Of a DNA stretch of 64,000 nucleotides, positions 52,872 through 61,405 are shown in pieces. The stretch is taken from the NCBI RefSeq assembly GCF_039537005.1, contig NZ_BAAAZR010000001.1:1273326-1337325 (forward strand), given 5' to 3'. Position numbers and translations under genes: made by a program. The stretch is from Sphaerisporangium flaviroseum. Its GTDB lineage: Bacteria; Actinomycetota; Actinomycetes; Streptosporangiales; Streptosporangiaceae. Position 1 is the first letter of the stretch. Each line of letters begins with the position of its first letter. A model generated the notes under the pieces. It saw only the letters and a list, made by a program, of their open reading frames with translations, searched no databases and was not told the DNA's origin.

Positions 52872-53546
52872 ATGCCCACCCTGGACCCAGATGACTCTGC
52901 CGACCTCGTTCACCGGCTGTCGCATGTCCGCTGGATCGCCGGAGGCTCCGGCGCCGGAAAGAGCACCCTCGCCAGAATCCTGGCCGAACGGTACGACGTG
53001 CTCGTGTACGACGGCGATCTGGCCGAACGCGGCTACGTCCAGCGGTGTACTCCGCAGCGACAGCCCCACCTGTGGGAATTGCTGCACACGTCCCTGGAAC
53101 GCAGGTGGATGGATCGCGCACCGGAGGAGGTCTTCCAGGCCATGCCCAGCCTGCACGGCGAGACATTCGGATTCGTCGTCGAAGACCTGCTCACCTTGCC
53201 CGCCGACCGTCCTGTGCTGGTCGACGACTTCCGTACCCTTCCTGCGGACGTCGCACCATTGTTGACGTGGCGCGGGCAAGCCGTATTTCTGCTCCCCACC
53301 CCTGAATTCCGGGGCCGTGCACTGGGCACCCGATTCGCCGACCCTGCCCGAGCGCGAGCCAACTGGGGAGACAGCGATCACGCCGGCGTGTTGGCGAAGC
53401 GACTGGCTCGTGACGAGCTCTGGGATGAAGAGGTACGGCGCCAGGCTCTCGAACTGGACGTGCCGGTCCTGGATATCGACGGTTCTCAAGACGTCGCTCA
53501 GCTGGCCGGCAAGCTGGCCGCGACGTTTCTTCTGGCAAGGGACTGA
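52872..53546 (+). CDS. P-loop NTPase/kinase-like protein
   Basis: 224 residues from ATG at 52872. Walker A WIAGGSGAGKSTLARIL, then VLVYDGDLAERG; DRPVLVDDFRTLP may be the Walker B equivalent. Looks like a small-molecule or nucleotide kinase; substrate unknown. The frame is open upstream to 52740 but lacks signals. Confidence 0.65.
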   Translation: MPTLDPDDSADLVHRLSHVRWIAGGSGAGKSTLARILAERYDVLVYDGDLAERGYVQRCTPQRQPHLWELLHTSLERRWMDRAPEEVFQAMPSLHGETFGFVVEDLLTLPADRPVLVDDFRTLPADVAPLLTWRGQAVFLLPTPEFRGRALGTRFADPARARANWGDSDHAGVLAKRLARDELWDEEVRRQALELDVPVLDIDGSQDVAQLAGKLAATFLLARD

Positions 53547-53711
53547 TTCTGGTGGGTCGTCGAGCAAGCAAACGCATGGTTGACGATCAGGGCGATACGC
53601 GATCTCTTAGGTGAAGCGGCTGGGCTTTGTGGAGATCTTGACGCCATCCGCGCGGCAGGTTGCCATCGAGATAGCCGTATTTCATGCTCGTTTAGTAGGG
53701 AATGAGGGGTT

Positions 53712-54965
53712 GTGAGGGTTCTCCGGCATGCGGCCGCGGTGGCCGCGCTCCTGGTGGGCGCGGCCGGCATCCAAGTCGTCCAGGGCGGAGCGGCGCAGGC
53801 TGCCCTGCCCACCGCCGCCGTCGCGCTCGGCGACAGCTTCGTCAGCGGGGAGGGCGCAGGGGACTACCAGCCCGTCGTCGACGCCTCCGGGACGGCGCAG
53901 GCCTTCCCCGGCTGGTCGGCGGCCAACAGCAACGCCTACTTCTGCCACCGGTCGGCGAACGCCTCGTTGCTCAAGGCATCACTCCCCGGCATCCAGGACC
54001 GCTTCAACCTCGCGTGCTCCGGCGGCCAGCCCGCCGACGTCGCCAACCCCTCCAGCGCCCGCGCCAACGGCCGCTCGGTCGCCTCGCAACTCGACCAGCT
54101 ACGCGCCGTCGCCCAGACCCACGACATCGACGTCGTCCTCGTCGGCCTCGGCTCCAACAACACCCAGTTCACCTTCGGCAACGTGGCCGAGCTGTGCGCC
54201 AACCGCTTCATCGCCGACGCCTGGACGGGCTGGTGGGAGTTCTGGGCCTACCTGAACGGCGAGGTGCCGCAGGAGCCGTGCGCCGTCTCGGATCTGGCCA
54301 CCGACGCCCAGGTCGCCGCCGCCACCGCCGAGACCACCGCCGCCCTGCGCCAGATCCTCGACACCCTCGCCCAGATCGACGCCGACGGCGTCCACCGCGT
54401 GGTCCTGCAGACCTACACCAACCCGCTGCCGCTCGACGTCGCCCCGCAGTACCGGGACGAGGACGACCGCACCGACACCCGCGACAAGTTCCGCGCCCTC
54501 GGCGCCGAGCGGTACGCCGCCGGCTGCCCGATCCACCGCGCGAGCCTCGCCCCCGGGCACGTGTTCTCCCAGAACCTCGGCTCCCTGGTCAAGAACGCCT
54601 ACACCACGCTGGCGGCCGAGCGTCCGACCGCCGACCTGCGCGTGCTGGACGTCCAGAAGGCCTTCGACGGCGCCCGGCTCTGCGAGAACCCCGGCAGCCC
54701 GACGGGCACGCTCGCCACGCCGCTCCGGGTGCAGGACGGGCCGTCCGGCACCTTCATCACCAGCCTGTCCGGCTGGGACAAGATCGGCATCCAGCGGCTG
54801 GCGAACACCTGCGTCACCTACTTCCAGACCTGCCAGGAGACATGGCACCCCAACGCCGCCGGCCATGCCGTCCTCGGCCAATGTCTGACCGGCGCCCTCA
54901 CCGCTGCGCCACGCACGATCGTCACGTGCGCCCGTAACCCGAACGGCACGCTCACCATCTCCTGA
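53712..54965 (+). CDS. Secreted SGNH/GDSL esterase
   Basis: 417 residues from GTG. Signal peptide AAAVAALLVGAAGIQVVQGGAAQA. Block I ALGDSFVSGEG (Ser42), block III GLGSNNTQFTF, block V WHPNAAGHAVL with catalytic Asp/His-type position. Hydrolyses lipid or ester substrates outside the cell. Cysteines suggest disulfides. Followed closely by a beta-trefoil repeat frame that may once have been part of the same protein. Confidence 0.88.
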   Translation: MRVLRHAAAVAALLVGAAGIQVVQGGAAQAALPTAAVALGDSFVSGEGAGDYQPVVDASGTAQAFPGWSAANSNAYFCHRSANASLLKASLPGIQDRFNLACSGGQPADVANPSSARANGRSVASQLDQLRAVAQTHDIDVVLVGLGSNNTQFTFGNVAELCANRFIADAWTGWWEFWAYLNGEVPQEPCAVSDLATDAQVAAATAETTAALRQILDTLAQIDADGVHRVVLQTYTNPLPLDVAPQYRDEDDRTDTRDKFRALGAERYAAGCPIHRASLAPGHVFSQNLGSLVKNAYTTLAAERPTADLRVLDVQKAFDGARLCENPGSPTGTLATPLRVQDGPSGTFITSLSGWDKIGIQRLANTCVTYFQTCQETWHPNAAGHAVLGQCLTGALTAAPRTIVTCARNPNGTLTIS

Positions 54966-55039
54966 CGTCTCCTCTCGATGCGCGACAGCGCGCCCTGCCT
55001 CCGGGGCGCGCTGCCCTGCATGCCGCGACGGCCGCACTC

Positions 55040-55462
55040 GTGCCCTGCCGGCGCACCATGTCGCTGGCCAACAACAAGTTCGTCTCGGCGGAGTTCGGCT
55101 GGTCCGGGAGTAACGGCGGGATGCTGCGCGCCCGCGCCACCCAGGTCGGGCCCTGGGAGAGGTTCGAGATCTGCCAGGGCACCTTGTACGACACGATCAG
55201 GTCGACGTACATGAGCAAGTACGTGACCGCGGAGCTCGGCTACACGGGCGGTAACAAGGGGATGCTCCGCGCCCGCGCGTCCAGCCCGGGCGCCTGGGAG
55301 CAGCTCCGGGTCATTTCCTGCGGGACGGGCTGCGTGGCGATCCGGCGCGCCAACGTCCAGACCTACGTCTCCGCCGAACTGGGCAACACCGGCGACCGGT
55401 ACGGGATGCTGCGCGCCCGCTCCAGCGCCATCGGGCCCTGGGAGAAGTTCCGGCTCCAGTAA
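55040..55462 (+). CDS. Beta-trefoil (fascin-like) repeat protein with unclear start
   Basis: Three repeats: NKFVSAEFGWSGSNGGMLRARA, SKYVTAELGYTGGNKGMLRARA, QTYVSAELGNTGDRYGMLRARS, each ending with PWERF-, AWEQL- or PWEKF-. Threefold ~42-residue repeats are the mark of a fascin/actin-crosslinking-like beta-trefoil, usually carbohydrate- or protein-binding. The frame continues upstream without a stop (RAALHAATAALVP looks like a signal-peptide core), but no start codon or ribosome-binding site precedes it; GTG 55040 and ATG 55058 are weak. Possibly a damaged secreted protein. Confidence 0.55.
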   Translation: MPCRRTMSLANNKFVSAEFGWSGSNGGMLRARATQVGPWERFEICQGTLYDTIRSTYMSKYVTAELGYTGGNKGMLRARASSPGAWEQLRVISCGTGCVAIRRANVQTYVSAELGNTGDRYGMLRARSSAIGPWEKFRLQ

Positions 55463-55744
55463 CGGCGAGGCCGACACCCAGGTCGCCGCCCCCTCCGGAA
55501 CCTCGGGAGGGGGCGGCCATCCCGGGGCAGGCTGAGTGGTTCGGTGGCGCAGGTCCAGCAGGGCGGCTCCCGTCGGGATTTCCGGGCCTCGCCATCCCGA
55601 GAGCAGTGGCCGTTGCCGTCTTTCCTCATGCATCAGGTGCGTCCGATCACCTGGTCGGGTTCTCGGTGATCGTTCGACCGGTTCGCGTCCGGACACCGGT
55701 GTAAGTTCGTGCCGGAACGCAAGCCGGTACATGAGGAGGGCACC

Positions 55745-56386
55745 ATGGGCATGATCCACATCGACCTGTTCGCGACGCTCGACCTGGTTGGCCAGGCGCC
55801 GGGTGATCCAGAGGAGGACCCTGACGGCTTCCCGTTCGGGGGATGGCAGGCGCCGTTGTTCGACGACACGGTCGGCCAGCAGGTCGGCGCCGGAATGGAG
55901 GGCATGGACGCCCTGCTCCTGGGCCGCAAGACCTACGACATCTTCGCCGCGTTCTGGCCGAACCAGGTCGACGGCGTCGACGGCGGGATCGCCACGCATT
56001 TCAACAGCATCCCGAAGTACGTCGCCTCGCGAGGCAACCCGGAGCTGGACTGGGCGGGCTCGACGCAGCTGGGACCCGACCTGGTGAGCGCCGTGCACGA
56101 GTTGCGTGACAAGCATGAGCACGTCCACGTGATCGGAAGCCTGAACCTGGTGCAGACCCTCCTGCGTGAGCGCCTCTTCGACCGGCTGGACCTGTGGGTC
56201 TACCCCATCGTGCTCGGCGTCGGCAAGAAGGTGTTCGCAGACGGCGCGGTGCCGGCCAACCTGGTGCTCCTCGAGCCGCCCGTCGCCTCGCCCAAAGGCG
56301 CCGTGCTCCTGCGTTACGGCCTCGGTGCGGGAACCCCCAGCGCCGGGGACATGCGACGCGAAGACCGCGGAGCCGATCCGAGCTGA
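55745..56386 (+). CDS. Dihydrofolate-reductase-family protein
   Basis: 213 residues from ATG at 55745 (GAGGAGGG, 4-base spacing). MIHIDLFATLDLVGQAPG, LLLGRKTYDIFAAFWP, PKYVASRGNPELDW, VHVIGSLNLVQTLLRERLFD, YPIVLGVGKKVF. Same family as 48777 but diverged. Function unknown. Confidence 0.85.
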   Translation: MGMIHIDLFATLDLVGQAPGDPEEDPDGFPFGGWQAPLFDDTVGQQVGAGMEGMDALLLGRKTYDIFAAFWPNQVDGVDGGIATHFNSIPKYVASRGNPELDWAGSTQLGPDLVSAVHELRDKHEHVHVIGSLNLVQTLLRERLFDRLDLWVYPIVLGVGKKVFADGAVPANLVLLEPPVASPKGAVLLRYGLGAGTPSAGDMRREDRGADPS

Positions 56387-56399
56387 ACAGCGACCGTCG

Positions 56400-56786
56400 G
56401 TGGCGACCACGCCGCCGGCGGGTGTATCCGAGCCACGTTCACGGTGGCGCACAGCCGTAGTCGCCATGGCTGTGCTTCTCGCCATCGGTGCAGCAGGTGC
56501 TGTCTGGTTCCTCGGAATGCGCGCGCATGGTGTTCTTCCTCCACCGGGCGGCCCCTGGCCTGAGCAGCGTGGGTCTATGGTTCTGCAGTGCTCGGAGGAA
56601 GGATTGACGGCGGAACCCCAACCAATCGTCGAGAAGTTCCTTCGCTGGAACCGCGCCGGGCCGGCACCGTGCCCCTGGACAAGGCCGCGTACGCGTACCG
56701 CGCCTTCCGCGACGGCGCACAGCGCCGCCGATGGGTGCTCACGAGCCGAGGCCCGGCTCAACCCGGGCAACGGAATAACAGGATGA
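56400..56786 (+). pseudogene. Membrane-anchored protein with frameshift
   Basis: From GTG: VATTPPAGVSEPRSRWRTAVV then a membrane helix AMAVLLAIGAAGAVWFLGM, then SEEGLTAEPQPIVEKFLRWN. Near 56660 the coding pattern moves to another frame (TVPLDKAAYAYRAFRDGAQRRRWVL), while the original frame becomes Pro/Arg/Thr-rich and ends at 56786. A one- or two-base slip in GCCGGGCCGGCACC explains it. Family unknown. Confidence 0.4.
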
Positions 56787-56819
56787 GCGGCTGGGGCCGG
56801 CACTTCTATCCTGTCGATC

Positions 56820-57035
56820 ATGACGGTGGGTTTCCTGTTCTGCGCCGATCCGCTCCGGCCGCGGCGGGTCGATCCGCATTTCGAGACGCAGGCGCAAGCC
56901 GTACGGGATCTGGACGGGCGGCTGGCGCTGATCGACCATGACGCGGTCGTGGCCGGCCGTATCGCCGAGGCGGTGGCGCGGGTACCGAACGGGTTCGGCC
57001 CGGCATGGTATCGCGGCTGGATGCTGCGGGCCGAG
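56820..57035 (+). pseudogene. N-terminal stump of an ATP-grasp-domain protein
   Basis: MTVGFLFCADPLRPRRVDPHF then AVRDLDGRLALIDHDAVVAG and VPNGFGPAWYRGWML is the start of an actinobacterial ATP-grasp protein (normally ~280 residues). After about residue 70 the match is lost and the frame becomes Arg-rich, overlapping the next gene. Confidence 0.5.
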
Positions 57036-57075
57036 CAGCCGGACTCGTGTTTTCACTTCCGGAGGCAGGTTGCCG

Positions 57076-57732
57076 ATGCATCTACATCCAGGCGAGACCG
57101 AGACCGAGGCCGTTGGCTGGCGGGTGATGACCGTGCTCGACGTCGTCCGGCAGCTGCGCGATGCATCACCCGACGTCACCGGACGTCCGCGGGTGATCGC
57201 GATAGATGGCCGGGGCGGCGCTGGCAAGACGACCCTGGCCGAGCGGTTACGCAAGGTGGTGCCCAACTCCGCCATCGTGCACACCGACGACATCGCCTGG
57301 AACCACGCCTACTTCGACTGGGGCGCCGTGCTCGTCGAGAACATCCTGCAACCCCTGCACCGGGGTGAGGCGGTGGACTTCCGCCCTGATGCCTGGATCA
57401 CCCACGACCGGCCCGGATCGATCACCATCCCCGCCGGTGCCGACGTCATCTGGGTCGAGGGCACCGGCATCATCCGCGAGGAGCTTGCCCCGTGGTTGGA
57501 CGCCTCGGTGTGGATGCAGGGTGACCTCGATGAGCAAGAGCGCTTGCTGGTCGTCCGCGACGGCGACTCCCCTGAGCAGCTGGAGCACGTGGCGAAGTGG
57601 CTGCTGGAGGAACTGCCGTTCATCTTGCGAGAACAGCCGTGGGCCCGAGCCACCATGATCGTCGCCGGTCCTCCGCAGATGGACCACGACCCGGACACCG
57701 AGCTGGTCGTCGCCCCGCCGACCGGCTCTTAG
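57076..57732 (+). CDS. P-loop kinase (uridine/cytidine kinase-like)
   Basis: 218 residues from ATG at 57076 (GGAGG, 10-base spacing). Walker A VIAIDGRGGAGKTTLAERL, TDDIAWNH, then IWVEGTGIIREEL and VWMQGDLDEQERLLVVRDGD. Resembles actinobacterial uridine kinase-like proteins; substrate not shown. ATG 57127 is an alternative start. Confidence 0.75.
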   Translation: MHLHPGETETEAVGWRVMTVLDVVRQLRDASPDVTGRPRVIAIDGRGGAGKTTLAERLRKVVPNSAIVHTDDIAWNHAYFDWGAVLVENILQPLHRGEAVDFRPDAWITHDRPGSITIPAGADVIWVEGTGIIREELAPWLDASVWMQGDLDEQERLLVVRDGDSPEQLEHVAKWLLEELPFILREQPWARATMIVAGPPQMDHDPDTELVVAPPTGS

Positions 57733-57779
57733 GCCGGCCGACCCGCCCGCAGAACGCGGGTGAGCGGTTCGAGATCAAC

Positions 57780-57869
57780 AACGCCGGGGTGGACCGTCCC
57801 GAGGAACTGATGGCGTGGACGGGCCACTCCAGCACCAAGGCACCAGATCAGAAGTTGGTGAGGGAGTAG
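57780..57869 (+). mobile_element. Possible integrase C-terminal stump
   Basis: A frame ending at 57869 reads EELMAWTGHSSTKAPDQK, close to the ELM--MGHSST-AA--Y motif before the catalytic tyrosine of actinobacterial tyrosine recombinases. The tyrosine itself is not present and upstream coding is not recognisable. Suggestive because a tRNA 3' half lies 1.2 kb away. Confidence 0.3.
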
Positions 57870-58168
57870 AACCACCAGTAAGCGAGTAGCGCCATCAGGA
57901 GCAGGCCGGCGATGAAGATCCCCAATGTGATGCCGAAGAGTCTGCCGCCTGGACCCCGAAACCTCAAGAAGGCTCCTACGAGCGCCCCGAGCATGGGTAG
58001 TCCGATCGCGATGAGCACCGGAACAATGAACTGCCGCAGGCCGAACTCGCTGACCTCAATCACAATGCGGCGTACCGGCATGACCATAAGAATTGTGCTC
58101 AGCAAGATGAGGATGAAAGCGATGGGCTTGTAGTTCGGCCCGTTGGCATCCGATGGATCGGAGGTCAC
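57848..58168 (-). CDS. Small membrane protein, 106 residues
   Basis: Three helices (PIAFILILLSTILMVMPV, FIVPVLIAIGLPMLGALVGAFL, LFGITLGIFIAGLLLMALLAYWWF). ATG at 58168 has GGAG-like GGATCGGAGG upstream in reverse. Function unknown. Codon use is less GC-rich than neighbours. Confidence 0.6.
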   Translation of the reverse strand: MTSDPSDANGPNYKPIAFILILLSTILMVMPVRRIVIEVSEFGLRQFIVPVLIAIGLPMLGALVGAFLRFRGPGGRLFGITLGIFIAGLLLMALLAYWWFYSLTNF

Positions 58169-58325
58169 AGTGAATGGATGGTCGCACCGCTGTGTTCCAG
58201 CGTCAAGATTGGTGATTGGGTGCCCGCGTCATCAACCGTTAGCACCCGGTCTTTCGGCAGTTTCGGGATGTAGGGTCGGGGATATTCGGTGGCGTCCGGG
58301 AGGCCGAAGGGCCGACGATGCGGTG

Positions 58326-58930
58326 ATGACTACCTCGGATGCGAGTGAGCCCGTTCCGACGCGGTGGACGAAGTCGACGGTGTACCGCGACATGTGGGTC
58401 GACCCGGACGACGATCCGCGCGAAACCGATGTCGAGGCCCTCGACGAACGCGGCATACTGCTCGACTATCTGCGCCACTACCCCCTGACCATGGAAATGA
58501 AATGCGCGGGCCTGGATGCCGAGCAGCTTGCCCGACGATCCGTACCACCGTCCACGATGTCCCTGCTCGGGCTGGTGCGGCACCTGACCGAGGGGGAGAG
58601 ACACCTTCGCCGAGTCATGGCCGGAGAGGACGCGCCGAAGCTGTACTGCACCGACGAGGACCGTGACGGCGACTGGAACGGCGCGATCGCCGACCCGGCG
58701 GTCGTGGAGGACGCCTGGCGGCAGTGGCGGGCCGAGTAGAGCTCACCGACCAGTTCGTGGCGGGAGTCGCCGACCTCGGCACCCGGAACGCCGGCGTCTC
58801 CGACCTCGGCCCCGACGGGGCGGACTTGCAGCTTCGCGACATCCTGGTGGCGCAGATCGTCGAGTACGCGCGGCACTGCGGCCACGCCGACCTCCTGCGT
58901 GAGCGCATCGACGGCCGCGTCGGACAGTAA
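58326..58930 (+). pseudogene. DinB/DUF664 (mycothiol transferase-like) protein split by a frameshift
   Basis: First part MTTSDASEPVPTRWTKSTVY to VEDAWRQWRAE stops at 58739; the natural continuation VELTDQFVAGVADLGTRNAG...REIL-type DILVAQIVEYARHCGHADLLRERIDGRVGQ is in the next frame to 58930. Adding one G at GCCGAG|TAGAG restores the full ~200-residue DinB four-helix protein (LRHYPLTMEMKCAGL...). Frameshift or sequencing error. Confidence 0.7.
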
Positions 58931-59050
58931 GCGCCGCGGGACAGGATGATCGCCGAAGGCATGGGGAGGCTCGTCGAAGAGGCACCGAAGTGTGAGGATC
59001 GCAGTCGATCGGGCACGTAGCGGGTGATCGAGAAGGTGCTGAAACGATCA

Positions 59051-59086
59051 AAGCCCGGGCCTGGGAGCGCGTCCCTGCCTGGGCTT
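59051..59086 (-). terminator. Terminator hairpin next to the tRNA-Gly 3' end
   Basis: AAGCCCGGGC (59051-59060) and GCCTGGGCTT (59077-59086) pair with one mismatch, with inner GGGA/TCCC. In minus-strand order it follows the tRNA 3' end by five bases, as after an intact tRNA gene. Confidence 0.65.
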
Positions 59087-59091
59087 CGGGG

Positions 59092-59136
59092 TGGAGCGGG
59101 TGGCGGGAATCGGACCCACGCTGTCAGCTTGGGAAG
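59092..59136 (-). tRNA. 3' half of a tRNA-Gly(CCC): likely attachment-site scar
   Basis: Minus strand reads CTTCCCAAGCTGA (anticodon loop with CCC and 3' stem), a five-pair T-arm GTGGG-TCCGATT-CCCGC, then CACCCGC-T-CCA. The 5' half (acceptor, D-arm, 5' anticodon stem) is absent. The break at the anticodon loop is where actinomycete integrase att cores begin. Not a functional tRNA; the T-loop also lacks the usual TTC. Confidence 0.7.
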
Positions 59137-59171
59137 TCTTCTAGGACCGTATTTCCGGACCAGGGTTTCCG

Positions 59172-60509
59172 GTGAACCAGGTTTGGCGAAGACTGGGCGG
59201 CGTGGAATCACTGCCCTGCGGGCATGTCGCCCATGCCGGGCGGAGCCGGTTGTGCCCCCATCTGATCGGCGACGAACCGGCCGAGGAGTACATCGCCCTG
59301 CTGACCGGAGTAGGGATCCAGTACGACATGTGCTGCGTCGAGTGCGACCTGGCGACCGCCAGGGGTGACCAGGCACCGCTGCTGGAGGCCTGTGAGGGGT
59401 GTGTGGCTCGCCTCGAGGACGACATGTGGGCGCTGCAGGGCTGGCGTGGCACGTCTAGCGTCCTGGAGCGGCCCGAACCGGTGGACGCGACCGTGATGGA
59501 GGTGGAGATCCGCCGCAGCCTCGGCCCAGTCGTGGACCTGGCCCCGGTGACCGACGGAACTCAGCCGGTGTGGATCGTACTCACCCATAGCGGCTGGCTG
59601 GTGCGGCTCGACGCCGGGTCAGGCGACTGGGTTCCGATCGCGAGAAGCACGCTCCCCGACAAGCCCGAACACGCCTCTCGCGGGGCGAAGGCCAGGCGGC
59701 GGCTCCACGTATCGCCGAAGGGAGACGTCGCGGCCATCGTCCACGACTACGGCCGGCACGGCCAGGTGGTCGACCTGAGATCCGGTAAGGTCACGATGCA
59801 GCTGGACGGCGGGGATTACCACCCCGAGACCGTGCCTTTCGCGCTGTGCTTCACCGACTTCGGCGCGCGGACCGTGATGATTCATCGTTCCGGATGGAAC
59901 CGGCTCGACGTCTCCGATCCCCAGACCGGTGAACTGCTGATCGCCCGGGAATCCAAGAAGAGCGAAGCGGCGCGAGCACGGGACCACCGTCTGGACTACT
60001 TCCACGGCAGGCTGCACATCTCACCGGATGGCCGATGGGTCGCCGACGATGGATGGGTGTGGCACCCGGTGGGGATTCCACGTCTCTGGGATGTCCACCG
60101 ATGGCTGAACGCCAATCCGTGGGAGTCGGAGGATGGTCCCTCCGTGCGCAATCTGTGCGACCGGGTTTATCACTGGGATTCCCCGATGTGCTGGGTCGCC
60201 GACGACCTGCTCGCGATCAGCGGGATCGGCAGCGACTATGAAATGCTTCTCCCCGGCGTGCGGATATTCAACGCCGGCACAGGCCTCGAGCTGATTCGCA
60301 TCGGCGGGCCGAGGGGTGCGCTGTTCGCGCAGCACGGGCGGCTGTTCAGCGTTGCGCCGGACGGGCTGGAGATGTGGGATCCATACACCGGCGAGCGAAC
60401 CGCGACCGTCCCCGGCTTCGCCCCGACCCATCACCATCCGGGAGCGGGCGAGTTGATGTGCGTACGTGACGACCGGCACCTCACCCGATGGCGCATCCCC
60501 CGGTTCTGA
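59172..60509 (+). CDS. Cys-rich N-terminus plus beta-propeller-like protein
   Basis: 445 residues from GTG. Residues 14-80 contain CGHVAHAG, LCPHL, CCVECDLA and CEGC, spaced like one or two zinc-binding sites. The rest shows propeller-like blades (LTHSGWLVRLDAGSGDWVPI, GRHGQVVDLRSGKVTMQLDGG, RSGWNRLDVSDPQTGELLIA, HISPDGRWVADDGW, FNAGTGLELIRIGG, MWDPYTGERTATVPG). No family name; cytosolic. Lies beside the tRNA scar and may belong to an integrated element. Confidence 0.6.
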   Translation: MNQVWRRLGGVESLPCGHVAHAGRSRLCPHLIGDEPAEEYIALLTGVGIQYDMCCVECDLATARGDQAPLLEACEGCVARLEDDMWALQGWRGTSSVLERPEPVDATVMEVEIRRSLGPVVDLAPVTDGTQPVWIVLTHSGWLVRLDAGSGDWVPIARSTLPDKPEHASRGAKARRRLHVSPKGDVAAIVHDYGRHGQVVDLRSGKVTMQLDGGDYHPETVPFALCFTDFGARTVMIHRSGWNRLDVSDPQTGELLIARESKKSEAARARDHRLDYFHGRLHISPDGRWVADDGWVWHPVGIPRLWDVHRWLNANPWESEDGPSVRNLCDRVYHWDSPMCWVADDLLAISGIGSDYEMLLPGVRIFNAGTGLELIRIGGPRGALFAQHGRLFSVAPDGLEMWDPYTGERTATVPGFAPTHHHPGAGELMCVRDDRHLTRWRIPRF

Positions 60510-60837
60510 TGCGTCCACGCTCCAGAATGAGTCGCCGGATACGGCTTGCGTAGACGAGCGAGCTTGTCTCGCGGTGGGATGTTCGATTGCCTGCGACTTC
60601 CTGATCCGATTGATCGCCCAGCTTGTGGGCGGCCTTCCGGCGGCGGAGTGCTCCCTCCGGAGACGTCCCGACGGGGCAGGAGGTGGAGTCAGGAGAGGGC
60701 GGAGCGACACCGGCTGGTTACGCACAGCCCTGTTTTCCGCGGCCACTGGTCACCCCGGTAAGCGCGTTATAAGGTGCGTACAGGTTTGGCGAATCTTACC
60801 GGACCGAAACACCCATGCACTCTTGGTAGGAGGACTC
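60510..60837. other. 328-bp upstream region of the small secreted protein
   Basis: No gene seen. TATAAG at 60768-60773 may be a -10 box for the gene at 60838. A tRNA was looked for and not found. Confidence 0.3.
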
Positions 60838-61110
60838 ATGGCAATAGCGAAAAAAGCCTTTGCGACCGTGGCTCTTTGTGCGTCGGCGCTCCTGCCGGCT
60901 GTTGTCGCACCGACGCCGGCATTCGCCGCGAACACCTGTAACTTCCCGACGCAGGCCACGCCCCCCAGCAAGTTCATCAGGAGCTACGGCAACTGCAACG
61001 ACTGTAAGGCCAAAGCCGGGGTGAATTTGCAGGGTTATAGGACTTACTGCACCTACAACCCGAGCAATAACCTGAACGACCTCCACATGTACCTCATCCG
61101 GGTCTGGTAA
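60838..61110 (+). CDS. Small secreted cysteine-containing protein
   Basis: 90 residues; TAGGAGG precedes the ATG. Signal peptide MAIAKKAFATVALCASALLPA...AFA|A gives a 60-residue mature protein ANTCNFPTQATPPSKFIRSY... with four Cys (TCNF, NCNDCKAK, YCTY) and C-terminal DLHMYLIRVW. Size and disulfides suggest an extracellular effector, inhibitor or antimicrobial, but no family is recognised. A terminator follows. Confidence 0.65.
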   Translation: MAIAKKAFATVALCASALLPAVVAPTPAFAANTCNFPTQATPPSKFIRSYGNCNDCKAKAGVNLQGYRTYCTYNPSNNLNDLHMYLIRVW

Positions 61111-61165
61111 CCGGAAGAACTGACGGCCCCCGGGCCGACATCCGGAGAGCCTCGTCGATGAGCAC

Positions 61166-61192
61166 GAGCGTCTGCCCGCGGGGCAGGCGCTC
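61166..61192 (+). terminator. Terminator after the small secreted protein
   Basis: GAGCGTCTGCCC (61166-61177) and GGGCAGGCGCTC (61181-61192) pair with one G-U, loop GCG, then TTGT. Confidence 0.75.
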
Positions 61193-61405
61193 TTGTCATG
61201 CGGCCCCTCGCCGGCCCGGCCCTCGTCACCATCGGCCTGCTCGGCGCCGCGACGGCGTGTGTCGGAGTCGGTGACAGGGGTGAGGGACACTCGACCAGCG
61301 ATGAGGACGGGGTACTACCCCGCCCCTGCACGGTCCCAGCAACCTGCGGAGGACAGGTAGTCGGCGGGCCTAGCTTGTCCATCGATCCGGTAACGCAACA
61401 GCGCC

